A stretch of 64,000 bases of DNA from Cupriavidus gilardii (GTDB lineage: Bacteria; Pseudomonadota; Gammaproteobacteria; Burkholderiales; Burkholderiaceae), in NCBI RefSeq assembly GCF_013314895.1, contig NZ_JABTYE010000006.1, positions 62,001 to 126,000 on the forward strand. Direction: 5' to 3'. The notes below the pieces were generated by a model. It was not told the origin of the DNA. It searched no databases and saw only the letters and a list, made by a program, of their open reading frames with translations. Below, piece after piece: positions 51,468-63,463 of the stretch. Numbering within the stretch: the stretch's first letter is position 1; the number at the start of each line of letters is the position of its first letter. A program made the position numbers and the translations under genes.

Positions 51468-52681
51468 CAGCGCCCTCCTCCATTGCCTCTGACCTCGCCG
51501 GCATAGCGAAGTGCCCACGCGGCCAGCACCGGCGCCGCGATCTGCTCGATCGCCAGCGCGCACAGCACGATCGCATTGAGCATTTCCCCTGTCTCGGGAT
51601 AGAGCCGCGCCACATCGCTCATCAGCAGGTACGCCAGACCCGACATCGGCCCGAGCGCCACGCCAAGTGCCACGCACTGCCTGACACTGAGCCCCGAAAA
51701 CGAACCGAGCGACACCACGCCACCGAGCTTGGCCAGATGCCGCAGCAGCACCAGCACGATCGCGGCGACGCCGGCGATCGACCAGTCGCGCACGGTCAGC
51801 GGCAGCCCCAGCGACACCACCATCACGATGATCAGCAGCGTACCGGCGCTGCCGAAATGCGCCGGCCACACACGCGGCTGATTGTCCTGATGCTTGAATA
51901 CGACCCCGGCGAGCAGCAGCGTCAGCGGCATCGACAGCTTCAGCAGCCGCGTCAGCGCCAGCGTGAACAGCACGATGCCGACCAGCACCAGAAAGCTGTA
52001 TTGATCGTCGGCCGGCATCCGCGCATAGACCGCCTGGCTCAACTTGCCGACCAGCCATGCGACGAGGCAGGAGCCGACCAGCAGGTACAGCGGATGCAGC
52101 AGCGCCGCGCCCAGATTGCCGTATTCCGAGTGCAGCCAGCCGGTGGCCAGCTGCACGATCACCGCGGCATACATGCTGTTGAGCGCGGTCATCGCCATCA
52201 GCCGTTCGGTGACCTGCCCCTCTGCGCGCAGCTCGTTCTTCAACTGCAGCACGATCGATGGCGACGTGCTGACCGCGATGCCGCCGGCCAGGATGGCCAC
52301 GGTCGGGCTCATGCCGATCCATTGGAGCGCCGCGGTGACCAGGCCCCAGGTCAGCAGACTCTCGGAGGCACTGGTAAACAGCAGCCAGCGATTGGCCCGC
52401 AGCCAGACCAGCGAGAGGCGATGCCCGAGTTCGAACAGGGCCAGCGCCAACGCCATATCGATCAGGATGCGGGTCTGCGCGATCATCGTCTGGTCGACGA
52501 TGGGCCGGCCTAGCGTGCCGGCCAGCAGACCGGTGGCGGCATAGCCGACGATACGCGGCAATCTCAAATACATCCGGCAGACTTCGCCGGCAAGGCCCGC
52601 GCCTACCAGCGCAAGGCCGACCCAGAACAGCCCGCTGGGTGCGAGCGGCCAGGTCGGAAAAAGTTGGCTCAATCCATTCAT
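51467..52681 (-). CDS. CPA2-type cation:proton antiporter
   Basis: A 404-aa inner-membrane protein with about 12 hydrophobic segments and the Na+/H+ exchanger domain of the CPA2/KefB group ([33 protein letters not shown]). It ends without an RCK/TrkA domain, unlike KefB/KefC. It is coupled to the YbdK-like ligase by a one-base overlap; because Kef systems are gated by glutathione adducts, that pairing with a thiol-peptide ligase is suggestive. ATG at 52679-52681; ATG at 52688-52690 is possible. Confidence 0.87.
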   Translation of the reverse strand: MNGLSQLFPTWPLAPSGLFWVGLALVGAGLAGEVCRMYLRLPRIVGYAATGLLAGTLGRPIVDQTMIAQTRILIDMALALALFELGHRLSLVWLRANRWLLFTSASESLLTWGLVTAALQWIGMSPTVAILAGGIAVSTSPSIVLQLKNELRAEGQVTERLMAMTALNSMYAAVIVQLATGWLHSEYGNLGAALLHPLYLLVGSCLVAWLVGKLSQAVYARMPADDQYSFLVLVGIVLFTLALTRLLKLSMPLTLLLAGVVFKHQDNQPRVWPAHFGSAGTLLIIVMVVSLGLPLTVRDWSIAGVAAIVLVLLRHLAKLGGVVSLGSFSGLSVRQCVALGVALGPMSGLAYLLMSDVARLYPETGEMLNAIVLCALAIEQIAAPVLAAWALRYAGEVRGNGGGR

Positions 52682-52791
52682 GGGTGACATCCTAACGGAA
52701 GGGCCTTTGAACCCATGTCCGGGTTTGTCCGACAAGGCACGAGTTTTGCTGCGGTTTCTGCGGACGTTCTATCGGATCGCGTCTTTCCCGA

Positions 52792-54720
52792 TTACACGCC
52801 CCACAGTTTCCAGGCCGGCCGGCTCGCCTTCAGTGCGTTTTCGACCTTCGCGTACAGCGCGCGCGTACGGCCTTGGGCGGCACCACGGGCGCGCGCCTGC
52901 AGGAACAGATCGCGCGCCTCTTCCCGCCTGGCCAGACCCAGCGCGGCCTGCGCCGCATGCAGATGGACATCGGCCTCCCAGTCGTCGCGCACCGCGAAGG
53001 CGGCGTGGAAGTCGGTCAGCGCCTCGGCGTACTGCTGCGCGTCGAGCCGGATCAGTCCGCGCTGCACCCGCGCCGCGGCCTGGTCCTCGGCATCGCCTTC
53101 GGTCAGCGCGATGGCGCGCTCGAACAGAGGCAAGGCGCGCTCATTGTCGGCCAGCCCTCGCCAGATGCGGCCGAAGGCGTCATAGACCCAGGCGTCCTCG
53201 ACCACCACCGCACGCGCCTGCAGGGCTTCGATCTCGTCCAGTGCCAACGCGCGCTCGCGCGCTTCCATCGATCCGGCGGCGTTTGCCAGCAGCGTGGCGA
53301 AATGCGTGCGCGCATGCGCCATCGACAACGCCGCCTCGCTGCGCTCCTCGACCGGCAACGCATCGAGCCGCGCCTCCATATGCGCGATCGCGGCCCGCGC
53401 CGCGGCGATCGCCTCGGTGCCGCCGATCGCCTTCCAGGCATGGATCAGCCGGCTGAACACCCACGTCACGTGGCCCGCATGGCGGTCCAGCAGATAACGG
53501 TTCAACACCTCGCCGGCGATCTCGACCACGCGTTGATGGCGTCCGGCGGCATCATGGCAGGCCAGCAGATCGAGCCAATGCTCGATGAAGTCGCTGACCG
53601 CGATGCCCTTCTCGTGCAGCGCGATGCGTTCGTCGCGCTGGGCTGGATCGTCGAGGTCCAGGCGGCGCGCCAGGCGGTCGCACAGCAGCGAATAGATATG
53701 CGGATCGGCATCGTCGTAGCCGCCCTCGCCGGTCGCGAAATACTGTTCGAAGCGGGCGACGCCCGTTTGCCAGGCGCGCAGCAGCTGCGGCCGCAGCGCG
53801 TCCGCCGAGGCGGGCACGCGCTCGATGAACTCCGCCAGCGCCAGTCCGGCCAGGTAATAGCCATGCGCGTCGGTGGCGGCCTCGGTCAGCACGAAATCGC
53901 GCCAGGGTTCGGCCTCGCCGCCCTGATGGCGCCACTCGAGCTCGCGTACCTGCGCCCTGGGGTCGGGCACCTGGCGCTGGTAGACCGCCAGATCCTCGCG
54001 CGCACCGGCCAGATCCCCGGCGCGCAGACGCAGCGGCGCGAGGATGCGCCGCGCGTGCGGATGGTCCGGATTCTCGGCCAGCACCATCTGCGCCTGCTGC
54101 GCGGCCAGCGCGTCGCCCTGCTCCTCGCTCATCTCCAGCAGGTCGGCATTGTCCAGGCCGATGCGGGCCAGGCACAGCCGCAGCATCGGTTCGGCGCGCT
54201 GGCCTTCGGCCTCGGCCCCCTGCACATGGGCGGCGGCCAGGCTCAGGATGTCGTGCGCGCCCAGGTCCGGCGCGCGATACAGCAGGTCGTACCAATAGCG
54301 GCCGGCCTCGGCGAACCGGCCGAGCCGGTAATGCGCGAGCCCCGCATGCAGCTGCGCGCTCCACTCGCCGGTCGCCAGCCCGTTGCGCCGCGCCGCTTCT
54401 TCCAGCCACGGCAGCGCCTCGGCGAAACGCTGCTGGTTCATCAGCAGCATGCCGTAGCGATGCGCCAGCACGCCGCGCGAGGCCCAGCGGTGCGCCGGGT
54501 GCAGCGGCAGCTCGGCCAGGCGGGCCAGCGCCGCGTCGAGCGCGGCCAGCGCCTGCTCGGGCTCGCCCTTGTCGAACAGCAGCCGGGCACGCAGCGCCTC
54601 GTAATCGACGACCTCGGGCCGCTGTCGCGCCAACGCGTCGATCACCGCCAGCGCTTCGTCGTAGCGCTCCTGCGTGGCTAGCTCGATGGCGTGGTCGTAG
54701 CTGACTGGCTGCGCGGACAC
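52792..54720 (-). CDS. Large TPR-repeat protein, unknown role
   Basis: A 642-aa soluble protein with tetratricopeptide-like helical repeats along its length, for example YDHAIELATQERYDEALAVIDALA at the start, the EALPWLEEAARRNG region at about 120, and NERALPLFERAIALTEGDAE near 560. No signal peptide or catalytic domain is visible. The start is GTG 54718-54720 with AAGGAG in front; the longer open frame upstream is not a protein-like N-terminus. TPR arrays act as protein scaffolds; partners unknown. Confidence 0.82.
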   Translation of the reverse strand: MSAQPVSYDHAIELATQERYDEALAVIDALARQRPEVVDYEALRARLLFDKGEPEQALAALDAALARLAELPLHPAHRWASRGVLAHRYGMLLMNQQRFAEALPWLEEAARRNGLATGEWSAQLHAGLAHYRLGRFAEAGRYWYDLLYRAPDLGAHDILSLAAAHVQGAEAEGQRAEPMLRLCLARIGLDNADLLEMSEEQGDALAAQQAQMVLAENPDHPHARRILAPLRLRAGDLAGAREDLAVYQRQVPDPRAQVRELEWRHQGGEAEPWRDFVLTEAATDAHGYYLAGLALAEFIERVPASADALRPQLLRAWQTGVARFEQYFATGEGGYDDADPHIYSLLCDRLARRLDLDDPAQRDERIALHEKGIAVSDFIEHWLDLLACHDAAGRHQRVVEIAGEVLNRYLLDRHAGHVTWVFSRLIHAWKAIGGTEAIAAARAAIAHMEARLDALPVEERSEAALSMAHARTHFATLLANAAGSMEARERALALDEIEALQARAVVVEDAWVYDAFGRIWRGLADNERALPLFERAIALTEGDAEDQAAARVQRGLIRLDAQQYAEALTDFHAAFAVRDDWEADVHLHAAQAALGLARREEARDLFLQARARGAAQGRTRALYAKVENALKASRPAWKLWGV

Positions 54721-54842
54721 GGGTACTCCTTCAGGGTGATGGGCAAAGAGGGACAACTGGGATAGCCAGAAAAGGGCAAGACCGCGATTATGCGCCACGC
54801 GCGAGGCAAGGCCGTGGATGCGGTTCCGGGCGAGGGCAGCGC

Positions 54843-54871
54843 CCAAAGAAAACGCCACCGCGAAGGTGGCG
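54843..54871 (-). terminator. Intrinsic terminator of livK
   Basis: On the minus strand: stem CGCCACC / GGTGGCG (54853-54859 with 54865-54871), five-base loop, followed by TTTTCTTT. It lies 80 bp past the livK stop. Confidence 0.8.
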
Positions 54872-54890
54872 TGAGTCTGCCGACAACATT

Positions 54891-54918
54891 CGCCGTCCCC
54901 GCTTGTGCGGGAACGGCG
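54891..54918. repeat. REP-like hairpin downstream of livK
   Basis: Imperfect 12-base inverted repeat CGCCGTCCCCGC / GCGGGAACGGCG around TTGT, similar in sequence to the GTCCCCGC-type halves of the element at 21492-21562. Confidence 0.65.
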
Positions 54919-54949
54919 TGCCGCGATGCGTGGAAGCGGGACTCCCGGC

Positions 54950-56101
54950 TTACTTGCCGCCCAGCGTTTCCAGCACGGTCCACTTGCCGCCGACGACCTT
55001 GTAGACGGTGATGCCGCCGTCCTTCAGATCGCCGCGCGCGTCGTAGGCCAGCGTCTTGGTGGTGACGCCCGGCATGTTGGTCGCCGCCAGCACCGGCAGG
55101 TAGCGCGCCGGGTCGGCCGAGCCCGCCTTGACCATCGCCGTCATTAGCGCGGTGGCGCCGTCGTAGGCGTACGGCGAGTAGGTCTGGACCTTGCCCTTGA
55201 AACGCTTTTCGTAGTCCTGCGCATACTTGGCGCCGCCCGGCATCTGCTCCAGCGGCAGGCCGGCCAGCGACACCACCGTGCCCTCGGCTGCCGGACCGGC
55301 CAGCTTCAGGAAGTTGTCGGTCTTGGACATCTCGCCCGACACCAGCGGCGCCTTCAGGCCCAGTTCCTTGATCTGCTTGGCCATCGGCGCGGACTGCGTC
55401 TCCGCACCGCCGAAGAAGATGACGTCCGGATTGCTGCGCTTGATGTTGGTCAGCACGGCCTTGAAGTCCACCGCCTTGTCGTTGGTGTACTCGCGGCGCA
55501 CGATCTTGCCGCCGGCGGCCTTGGCGGCCTTCTCGAACTCGTCGGCCAGGCCCTGGCCGTAGGCGGTACGGTCATCGACGATGGCAATGTTCTTCGCGCC
55601 GAGCTTCTTGACCACGTAGTTGCCGAGCACCGAACCCTGCTGGGTGTCGGAGGTCATCATGCGGAAGGTGGTCTTGAAGCCCTGACGGGTGTACTCGGGC
55701 GCGGTCGCCATGGCGATCTGCGCGATGCCGGCGCGGTTGTAGACCATCGACGCCGGGATGCTGGTGCCGGAGTTGAAATGGCCCAGCATGCCCTGGATGC
55801 CGTTGTCGACCAGCTTCTGCGCCACCACCGAGCCGGTCTTCGGATCGGCCTGGTCGTCTTCGGACAGCAGCACGAACTTGACTTCCTTGCCGCCGATCTT
55901 CGGCTTGGTGGCGTTCATCTGCTCGATCGCCAGCACCACGCCGTTCTGCATGTCCTTGCCGTACTGAGCCTGCCCGCCGGTCATCGGCGCGGCAAAGCCG
56001 AGCTTGATCTCCTGCGCCTGCGCGTAGGCGGCGGACGCCGCGGTCAGGCCGGCGATCGTCAGTGCGACGGTCAGCGCCGTCTTGTGGAAAGTCGAGTTCA
56101 T
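54950..56101 (-). CDS. livK: Branched-chain amino acid ABC transporter, periplasmic binding protein
   Basis: A 383-aa periplasmic-binding protein of the Leu/Ile/Val type (Peripla_BP_6). A Sec signal peptide (ends AYAQA near residue 28) precedes IKLGFAAPMTGGQAQYGKDMQNG and VIGHFNSGTSIPAS-like GMLGHFNSGTSIPAS. No permease or ATPase genes lie adjacent, so it is a stand-alone receptor that would use a remote ABC unit. It is separated from putA by about 160 bp; proline or branched amino acids are plausible ligands. Confidence 0.92.
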   Translation of the reverse strand: MNSTFHKTALTVALTIAGLTAASAAYAQAQEIKLGFAAPMTGGQAQYGKDMQNGVVLAIEQMNATKPKIGGKEVKFVLLSEDDQADPKTGSVVAQKLVDNGIQGMLGHFNSGTSIPASMVYNRAGIAQIAMATAPEYTRQGFKTTFRMMTSDTQQGSVLGNYVVKKLGAKNIAIVDDRTAYGQGLADEFEKAAKAAGGKIVRREYTNDKAVDFKAVLTNIKRSNPDVIFFGGAETQSAPMAKQIKELGLKAPLVSGEMSKTDNFLKLAGPAAEGTVVSLAGLPLEQMPGGAKYAQDYEKRFKGKVQTYSPYAYDGATALMTAMVKAGSADPARYLPVLAATNMPGVTTKTLAYDARGDLKDGGITVYKVVGGKWTVLETLGGK

Positions 56102-56259
56102 CCTTTCTCCTTGGGTAGCCTGTAGGCCAGTTCACTGCACTCTTGGAAGCGTTCGGCCCGCCGCGCGGGCCACGCCTTCTTGGTGGCGCAGCGAGGGCGG
56201 GATCGCCGCCGCACCTGCGCCCGTCAAACGACCACCGGAGCATGCAACCGCCGAAGCGG

Positions 56260-59200
56260 TCAGCCGATCGTCATCAGGCTGGCATTGCCGCCCGCCGCCG
56301 CGGTATTGACCGACAGCGAGCGCTCCATCAACAGGCGCTCCAGCGCGATGCCGGTGTCGCCGTGGCCCAGCCCCTGCACGCCGACGATCGGGCCCGGGCG
56401 CTGGGCGACCTGCTCGCACACCGCGCGCAGCTGATCCGAATCGCCGTGATGCAGCACCGCATCGAAGGCCACGTCGGCCGCGGTCCAGTCGGCAACCAGG
56501 CGGACGCGCGATTGTACTGCCTTCGGCAGGCGCGCATACAGCGTGCGCGCGGGTTCGACGTCCGGCCACAACACGCCGGCGCCGACCGCCAGCACGGCCG
56601 CCAGTTGCGTGGCCAGATCGGCCTCGTTCGGCGCCAGGCACAGCACGGTGTCGCGCGGCAGCAGGGTATAGGTATTGCGCTCGCCGGTCGGTCCCGGCAG
56701 CGTCACCGTCATGCCGGAGGTCGAGGCCGCGGCAAAGCGTTCGCATTGCTGCGCCAGCTCCGGCATGGCGGCAGCCGTCGCCGCCCACTGGCGATAGGCG
56801 TCGAAGGCGGCCTGGGCCTCGGGCCGCAGGACCGCGCGCGGCTCCGCGGCCGGCGCGTCGGCTGCCGCGGCCGCACGGGCCACGGCGACGAACGCGTCCT
56901 GCGGGCAGGTCGACAGCAGCCGGTGCAGATAGAGCGGACCGCCGGCCTTCGGACCGGTGCCCGACAGGCCCTCGCCGCCGAACGGCTGCACGCCGACCAC
57001 CGCGCCGACGATGTTGCGGTTGACGTAGAGATTGCCGACATGGGCGCGCGACACGATGTGCTCGATCGTTTCGTCGATGCGGGTGTGCACGCCCATGGTC
57101 AGGCCGTAGCCGGTGGCATTGATCTGGTCCAGCAGCGCGTCCAGGCGCGAGCGCTGGTAGCGCACCACGTGCAGCACCGGGCCGAACACCTCGCGCTGCA
57201 ACTCGCCGATGTGGTTCAGTTCGATCAACGTCGGCGGCACGAAGGTGCCATGGCGGCACGCCGCCGATTGCGCCGCGTTGGCATCGGTCTGATGTACGCG
57301 GCGGCCCTTGGCGCGCATCGCCTCGATATGCTTGACGATGCCGGCGCGCGCCTCCTCGTCGATCACCGGACCGACGTCGGTCGACAGCCGATCCGGATTG
57401 GCCATGGTCAGCTCGGCCATCGCCCCCTTGAGCATCTCCAGCACGCGGTCGGCCACATCCTCCTGCAGGCACAGCACGCGCAGCGCCGAGCAGCGCTGGC
57501 CGGCCGAATCGAATGCCGACGTCACGACATCGGCCACCACCTGTTCGGCCAGCGCCGACGAATCGACGATCATCGCATTCTGGCCGCCGGTCTCGGCGAT
57601 CAGCGGCACCGGACGGCCCGCGACATCGAGGCGGCCGGCGAGATTACGCTGCAGCAGACGCGCGACCTCGGTCGAGCCGGTGAACATCACGCCCTTGACG
57701 CGGGCATCGCCGACCAGCGCCGCGCCGACGGTCTCGCCGCGGCCCGGCAGCAGCTGCACCGCACCGGCCGGCACGCCGGCCTCGCGCAGCAGCCGCACGG
57801 CCTGCGCCGCGATCAGCGGGGTCTGCTCCGCGGGCTTGGCCAGCACCGTGTTGCCGGCGGCCAGCGCCGCGGCCACCTGCCCGGTGAAGATCGCGAGCGG
57901 GAAGTTCCACGGGCTGATGCAGACCACCGGACCGAGCGGACGATGCGTGTCGTTGGAGAAATGCTCCCGCACCTGCACCGCGTAATAGCGCAGGAAGTCG
58001 ACCGCCTCGCGCACCTCGGCGATGGCGTTGGAGAAGGTCTTGCCGGCCTCGCGCATGATCACGCCCATCAGCGCCTGCATCTGCGCTTCCATCAGGTCGG
58101 CGGCGCGCTCGAGCGCGGCGGCGCGGACCTCGGGCGGGGTCGCCTGCCAGATCGGCGCGGCATTGACCGCCGCCTGCAGCGCGGCCTCGACATCGGCGGC
58201 GCTGGCCTCGGTGACCTGGCCGACCACATCGCGATGGTCCGAAGGATTGAGCACCGGCGCGGTTTCGCCGCCACCGACGCCATCGACGCCACTGACGCCC
58301 AGCATCGGCTCGGCGCTCAGCCGTTCGGTGGCGCCATGCAGCAACGCCGACGACAGCGAGGCCAGGCGATGCTCGTTGGAAAGATCCAGCCCCGCCGAAT
58401 TGGCGCGCGCCTTGCCGTACAGCCCGCGCGGCATCGGAATGCGCGGATGCGGCAGGCCCAGGGCGCCCTCTTCCTTGTGCATCCGTTCGACCTGCGCCAC
58501 CGGGTCGGCCACCAGTTCGTCCAGCGAGATGGTGTCGTCGGCGATGCGGTTGACGAACGAGGTGTTGGCGCCGTTCTCCAGCAGGCGCCGTACCAGATAG
58601 GCCAGCAGCGTCTCGTGCGTGCCGACCGGCGCGTAGATCCGGCACGGCCGGTTCAGCTTGCCCTCGGCGACCGGGCCGACCACCTGGTCATACAGCGGCT
58701 CGCCCATGCCGTGCAGGCACTGGAACTCGTACTGGCCCGGGTAATAGCTATGGCCGGCTATCTGGTAGATCGCGGCGAGCGTATGCGCGTTGTGCGTGGC
58801 GAACTGCGGATAGATAGCGTCCGGCACCGACAGCAGCTTGCGCGCGCAGGCCAGGTACGACACATCGGTGTAGACCTTGCGCGTGTAGACCGGATAGCCC
58901 TCCAGACCGTCGACCTGCGCGCGCTTGATCTCGCTGTCCCAGTAGGCGCCCTTGACCAGCCGGATCATCAGGCGGTGACGGCTGCGGCGGGCCAGATCAA
59001 TCAGATAGTCGATCACGAACGGGCAGCGCTTCTGGTAGCCCTGCACGACGAAGCCGATGCCGTTCCAGCCGGCCAGTTCGGGCTCGAAACACAGCCGTTC
59101 CAGCAGATCCAGCGAGATCTCCAGCCGGTCCGCTTCCTCGGCATCGATATTGATGCCGATGTCGTACTGGCGGGCCAGCAGCGTCAGCGACTTGAGCCGG

Positions 59201-60255
59201 CCGTACAGCTCGCCCAGCACGCGTTCGTGCTGCGCCCGGCTGTAGCGCGGATGCAGCGCCGACAGCTTGATCGAGATGCCCGGGCCTTCGTAGATGCCGC
59301 GGCCGCGCGAGGCCTGGCCGATCGCGTGGATCGCCTGCTCGTAGGAGGCCAGATAGCGCTGCGCGTCCGCCTCGGTCATCGCGGCCTCGCCCAGCATGTC
59401 GTACGAATAGCGGAAGCCCTGGGCCTCGTACTTGCGCGCGTTCGCCAGCGCTTCGGAGATGGTCTCGCCGGTGACGAACTGCTCGCCCATCAGCCGCATC
59501 GCCATGTCCACGCCCTTGCGTATCAGCGGCTCGCCGCCCTTGCCGATGATGCGGGTCAGCGCGCGGGTCAGGCCCGCCTCGTTATGGGTCGACACCAGCT
59601 TGCCGGTGACCAGCAGGCCCCAGGTGGCCGCGTTGACGAAAAGCGACGGGCTCTGGCCCAGGTGCGACTGCCAGTTGGCGCCGCTGATCTTGTCGCGGAT
59701 CAGCGCGTCGCGCGTGGCCTTGTCCGGAATGCGCAGCAGCGCCTCGGCCAGGCACATCAGCGCCACGCCTTCCTGCGACGACAGCGAGAACTCCTGGATC
59801 AGGCCCTGCACCAGCCCTTCGCGGCCGCTGCCGACCTTCTGCTGGCGCAGGTTCAGGGCCAGCTTCTTCGCCATCGCCAGTGCGGCGTCGGCCTGCTGCT
59901 GGGGCAGCCGGGCCTGTTCCAGCAGCATCGGTACGCATTCGGTCTCGGGCCGCCGATAGGCCGAGGTGATGGCCGCACGCAGCACCGACTGCGGCTGGAT
60001 GCTCTGGGCGAATTCGAGGAAGGGCTGCGGCGCGCCCTCGCCGGCGACCGCGTCGAGCGTGTCGGCGCCATCGGTCTCGGGCTGGCCACTGCCGTTGGCC
60101 TGATGCGGGGCCTGCCCGCGTTCGATCTGCTCCAGGTAAGAGAAGATCGCCTGCTTGATCAGCCAGTGCGGCGTGCGGTCGATCGACTGGGCAACGCGCT
60201 TCAGGCGGTCGCGGGCGGCGTCGTCGAGCTTGACGCCGAGGGTGGTGGTGGCCAT
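56260..60255 (-). CDS. putA: Trifunctional proline utilisation protein PutA
   Basis: A 1331-aa PutA that oxidises proline to glutamate in two steps and represses its own gene. Residues 1-48 form a ribbon-helix-helix DNA-binding domain (TTTLGVKLDDAARDRLKRVA). The FAD proline dehydrogenase barrel includes ISIKLSALHPRYSRAQ and RLVKGAYWDSEIKRAQ. The aldehyde dehydrogenase domain has PWNFPLAIFTGQ, the catalytic Glu in AETGGQNAM and the catalytic Cys in GQRCSALR. The C-terminal domain of type B PutA follows. GTTGCA-type sites lie upstream, fitting autoregulation. Confidence 0.96.
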   Translation of the reverse strand: MATTTLGVKLDDAARDRLKRVAQSIDRTPHWLIKQAIFSYLEQIERGQAPHQANGSGQPETDGADTLDAVAGEGAPQPFLEFAQSIQPQSVLRAAITSAYRRPETECVPMLLEQARLPQQQADAALAMAKKLALNLRQQKVGSGREGLVQGLIQEFSLSSQEGVALMCLAEALLRIPDKATRDALIRDKISGANWQSHLGQSPSLFVNAATWGLLVTGKLVSTHNEAGLTRALTRIIGKGGEPLIRKGVDMAMRLMGEQFVTGETISEALANARKYEAQGFRYSYDMLGEAAMTEADAQRYLASYEQAIHAIGQASRGRGIYEGPGISIKLSALHPRYSRAQHERVLGELYGRLKSLTLLARQYDIGINIDAEEADRLEISLDLLERLCFEPELAGWNGIGFVVQGYQKRCPFVIDYLIDLARRSRHRLMIRLVKGAYWDSEIKRAQVDGLEGYPVYTRKVYTDVSYLACARKLLSVPDAIYPQFATHNAHTLAAIYQIAGHSYYPGQYEFQCLHGMGEPLYDQVVGPVAEGKLNRPCRIYAPVGTHETLLAYLVRRLLENGANTSFVNRIADDTISLDELVADPVAQVERMHKEEGALGLPHPRIPMPRGLYGKARANSAGLDLSNEHRLASLSSALLHGATERLSAEPMLGVSGVDGVGGGETAPVLNPSDHRDVVGQVTEASAADVEAALQAAVNAAPIWQATPPEVRAAALERAADLMEAQMQALMGVIMREAGKTFSNAIAEVREAVDFLRYYAVQVREHFSNDTHRPLGPVVCISPWNFPLAIFTGQVAAALAAGNTVLAKPAEQTPLIAAQAVRLLREAGVPAGAVQLLPGRGETVGAALVGDARVKGVMFTGSTEVARLLQRNLAGRLDVAGRPVPLIAETGGQNAMIVDSSALAEQVVADVVTSAFDSAGQRCSALRVLCLQEDVADRVLEMLKGAMAELTMANPDRLSTDVGPVIDEEARAGIVKHIEAMRAKGRRVHQTDANAAQSAACRHGTFVPPTLIELNHIGELQREVFGPVLHVVRYQRSRLDALLDQINATGYGLTMGVHTRIDETIEHIVSRAHVGNLYVNRNIVGAVVGVQPFGGEGLSGTGPKAGGPLYLHRLLSTCPQDAFVAVARAAAAADAPAAEPRAVLRPEAQAAFDAYRQWAATAAAMPELAQQCERFAAASTSGMTVTLPGPTGERNTYTLLPRDTVLCLAPNEADLATQLAAVLAVGAGVLWPDVEPARTLYARLPKAVQSRVRLVADWTAADVAFDAVLHHGDSDQLRAVCEQVAQRPGPIVGVQGLGHGDTGIALERLLMERSLSVNTAAAGGNASLMTIG

Positions 60256-60393
60256 GCGAGGAGATCTCCGAGGAACGCGCTTGCCGCCCGGGAGGGCTGG
60301 CCTGGATGGGGGCCAGGCGGGCCCGAACGGCGGTGCGGAAGTCGCGCGATGTGACGCAAATTGGCGCGATCATACTCCCGAAGAAAGTCGAGG

Positions 60394-60456
60394 TGCAACT
60401 TGGTATAACCCACTAGTGCAACCGCACCAGGATTGGGCGGGCACGCTCGGGTTGCA
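60394..60456. promoter_or_regulatory. Three GTTGCA-type PutA operator sites upstream of putA
   Basis: Three exact copies of the PutA recognition hexamer: TGCAAC at 60394-60399 and 60417-60422, and GTTGCA at 60451-60456. E. coli PutA binds GTTGCA through its ribbon-helix-helix domain, which is present here. The sites lie 139-201 bp upstream of the putA start. Confidence 0.7.
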
Positions 60457-60500
60457 CCATGCGCTGCGCGATCCCGGTTTCGAGCGCTCGATGTCCCCTG

Positions 60501-62957
<2,457 letters not shown>

Positions 62958-63463
62958 CAGCGGAAGGGGCGACGGATCAGGACTTCGGTCGACACCACGA
63001 AGTGCACCACGCACGACAATCGGTCGCCAACGCTGGTGCATCGGACGGACATGGCAGGGGCGCGGAAGCCGCGTGCCAACGATTGGGTGCGGTGCAACAT
63101 CAACTTAAAGTAAAACTTCAAATGTGGGGCTAAGTCGATGATAGATGACCAGTTTTCCCATCTCTCCACATCACCTGTGGATAACTTTGTTGAAAACTTG
63201 GGCCAACTTGCCGTAAAGGCGCGCGAAACAAGGCTTTCGGGACCATGACCACGCTCGGAGGGCCGCTGTCAAGCCATTAAAAATCAATGACTTAGCAATA
63301 TCCCCCGATTGTGTTAAGTGATAACCCGCTCGTGCACTGCGGAAAGCCCATTTGTGTGCATAAGTCAAGCCTTGACAGGCACCGATTCATCGCCGAAGCG
63401 CCATGATGGCGCCCGCCATGCGCACGATTCGGCAGCACACAGACGGCATCCGCGCGTCCGGAG
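62958..63463. other. AT-richer gene-free region between priA and hemE, with DnaA-box-like sites
   Basis: About 500 bases, much AT-richer than the rest of the window from about 63100 to 63380. A consensus DnaA box TGTGGATAA (63176-63184) and a one-mismatch copy TGTGCATAA (63355-63363) are present. No open frame with a ribosome site. It must contain the priA promoter; hemE reads towards it from the right, on the same strand. Confidence 0.6.

Noticed and set aside
52873..54681. 602-codon open frame opposite the TPR gene
   Set aside because: Shadow frame; the minus strand has a ribosome site and a coherent helical repeat protein.
56143..60354. 1403-codon open frame on the plus strand opposite putA
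   Set aside because: Mirror of a very GC-rich gene. Composition is Arg/His/Gln-rich without domains, and the opposite strand encodes an unmistakable PutA.
63100..63380. Chromosomal origin of replication
   Set aside because: Only one exact DnaA box and one near match are seen, with no dnaA, rpmH or mnmG nearby in the window; reported only as a DnaA-site finding.
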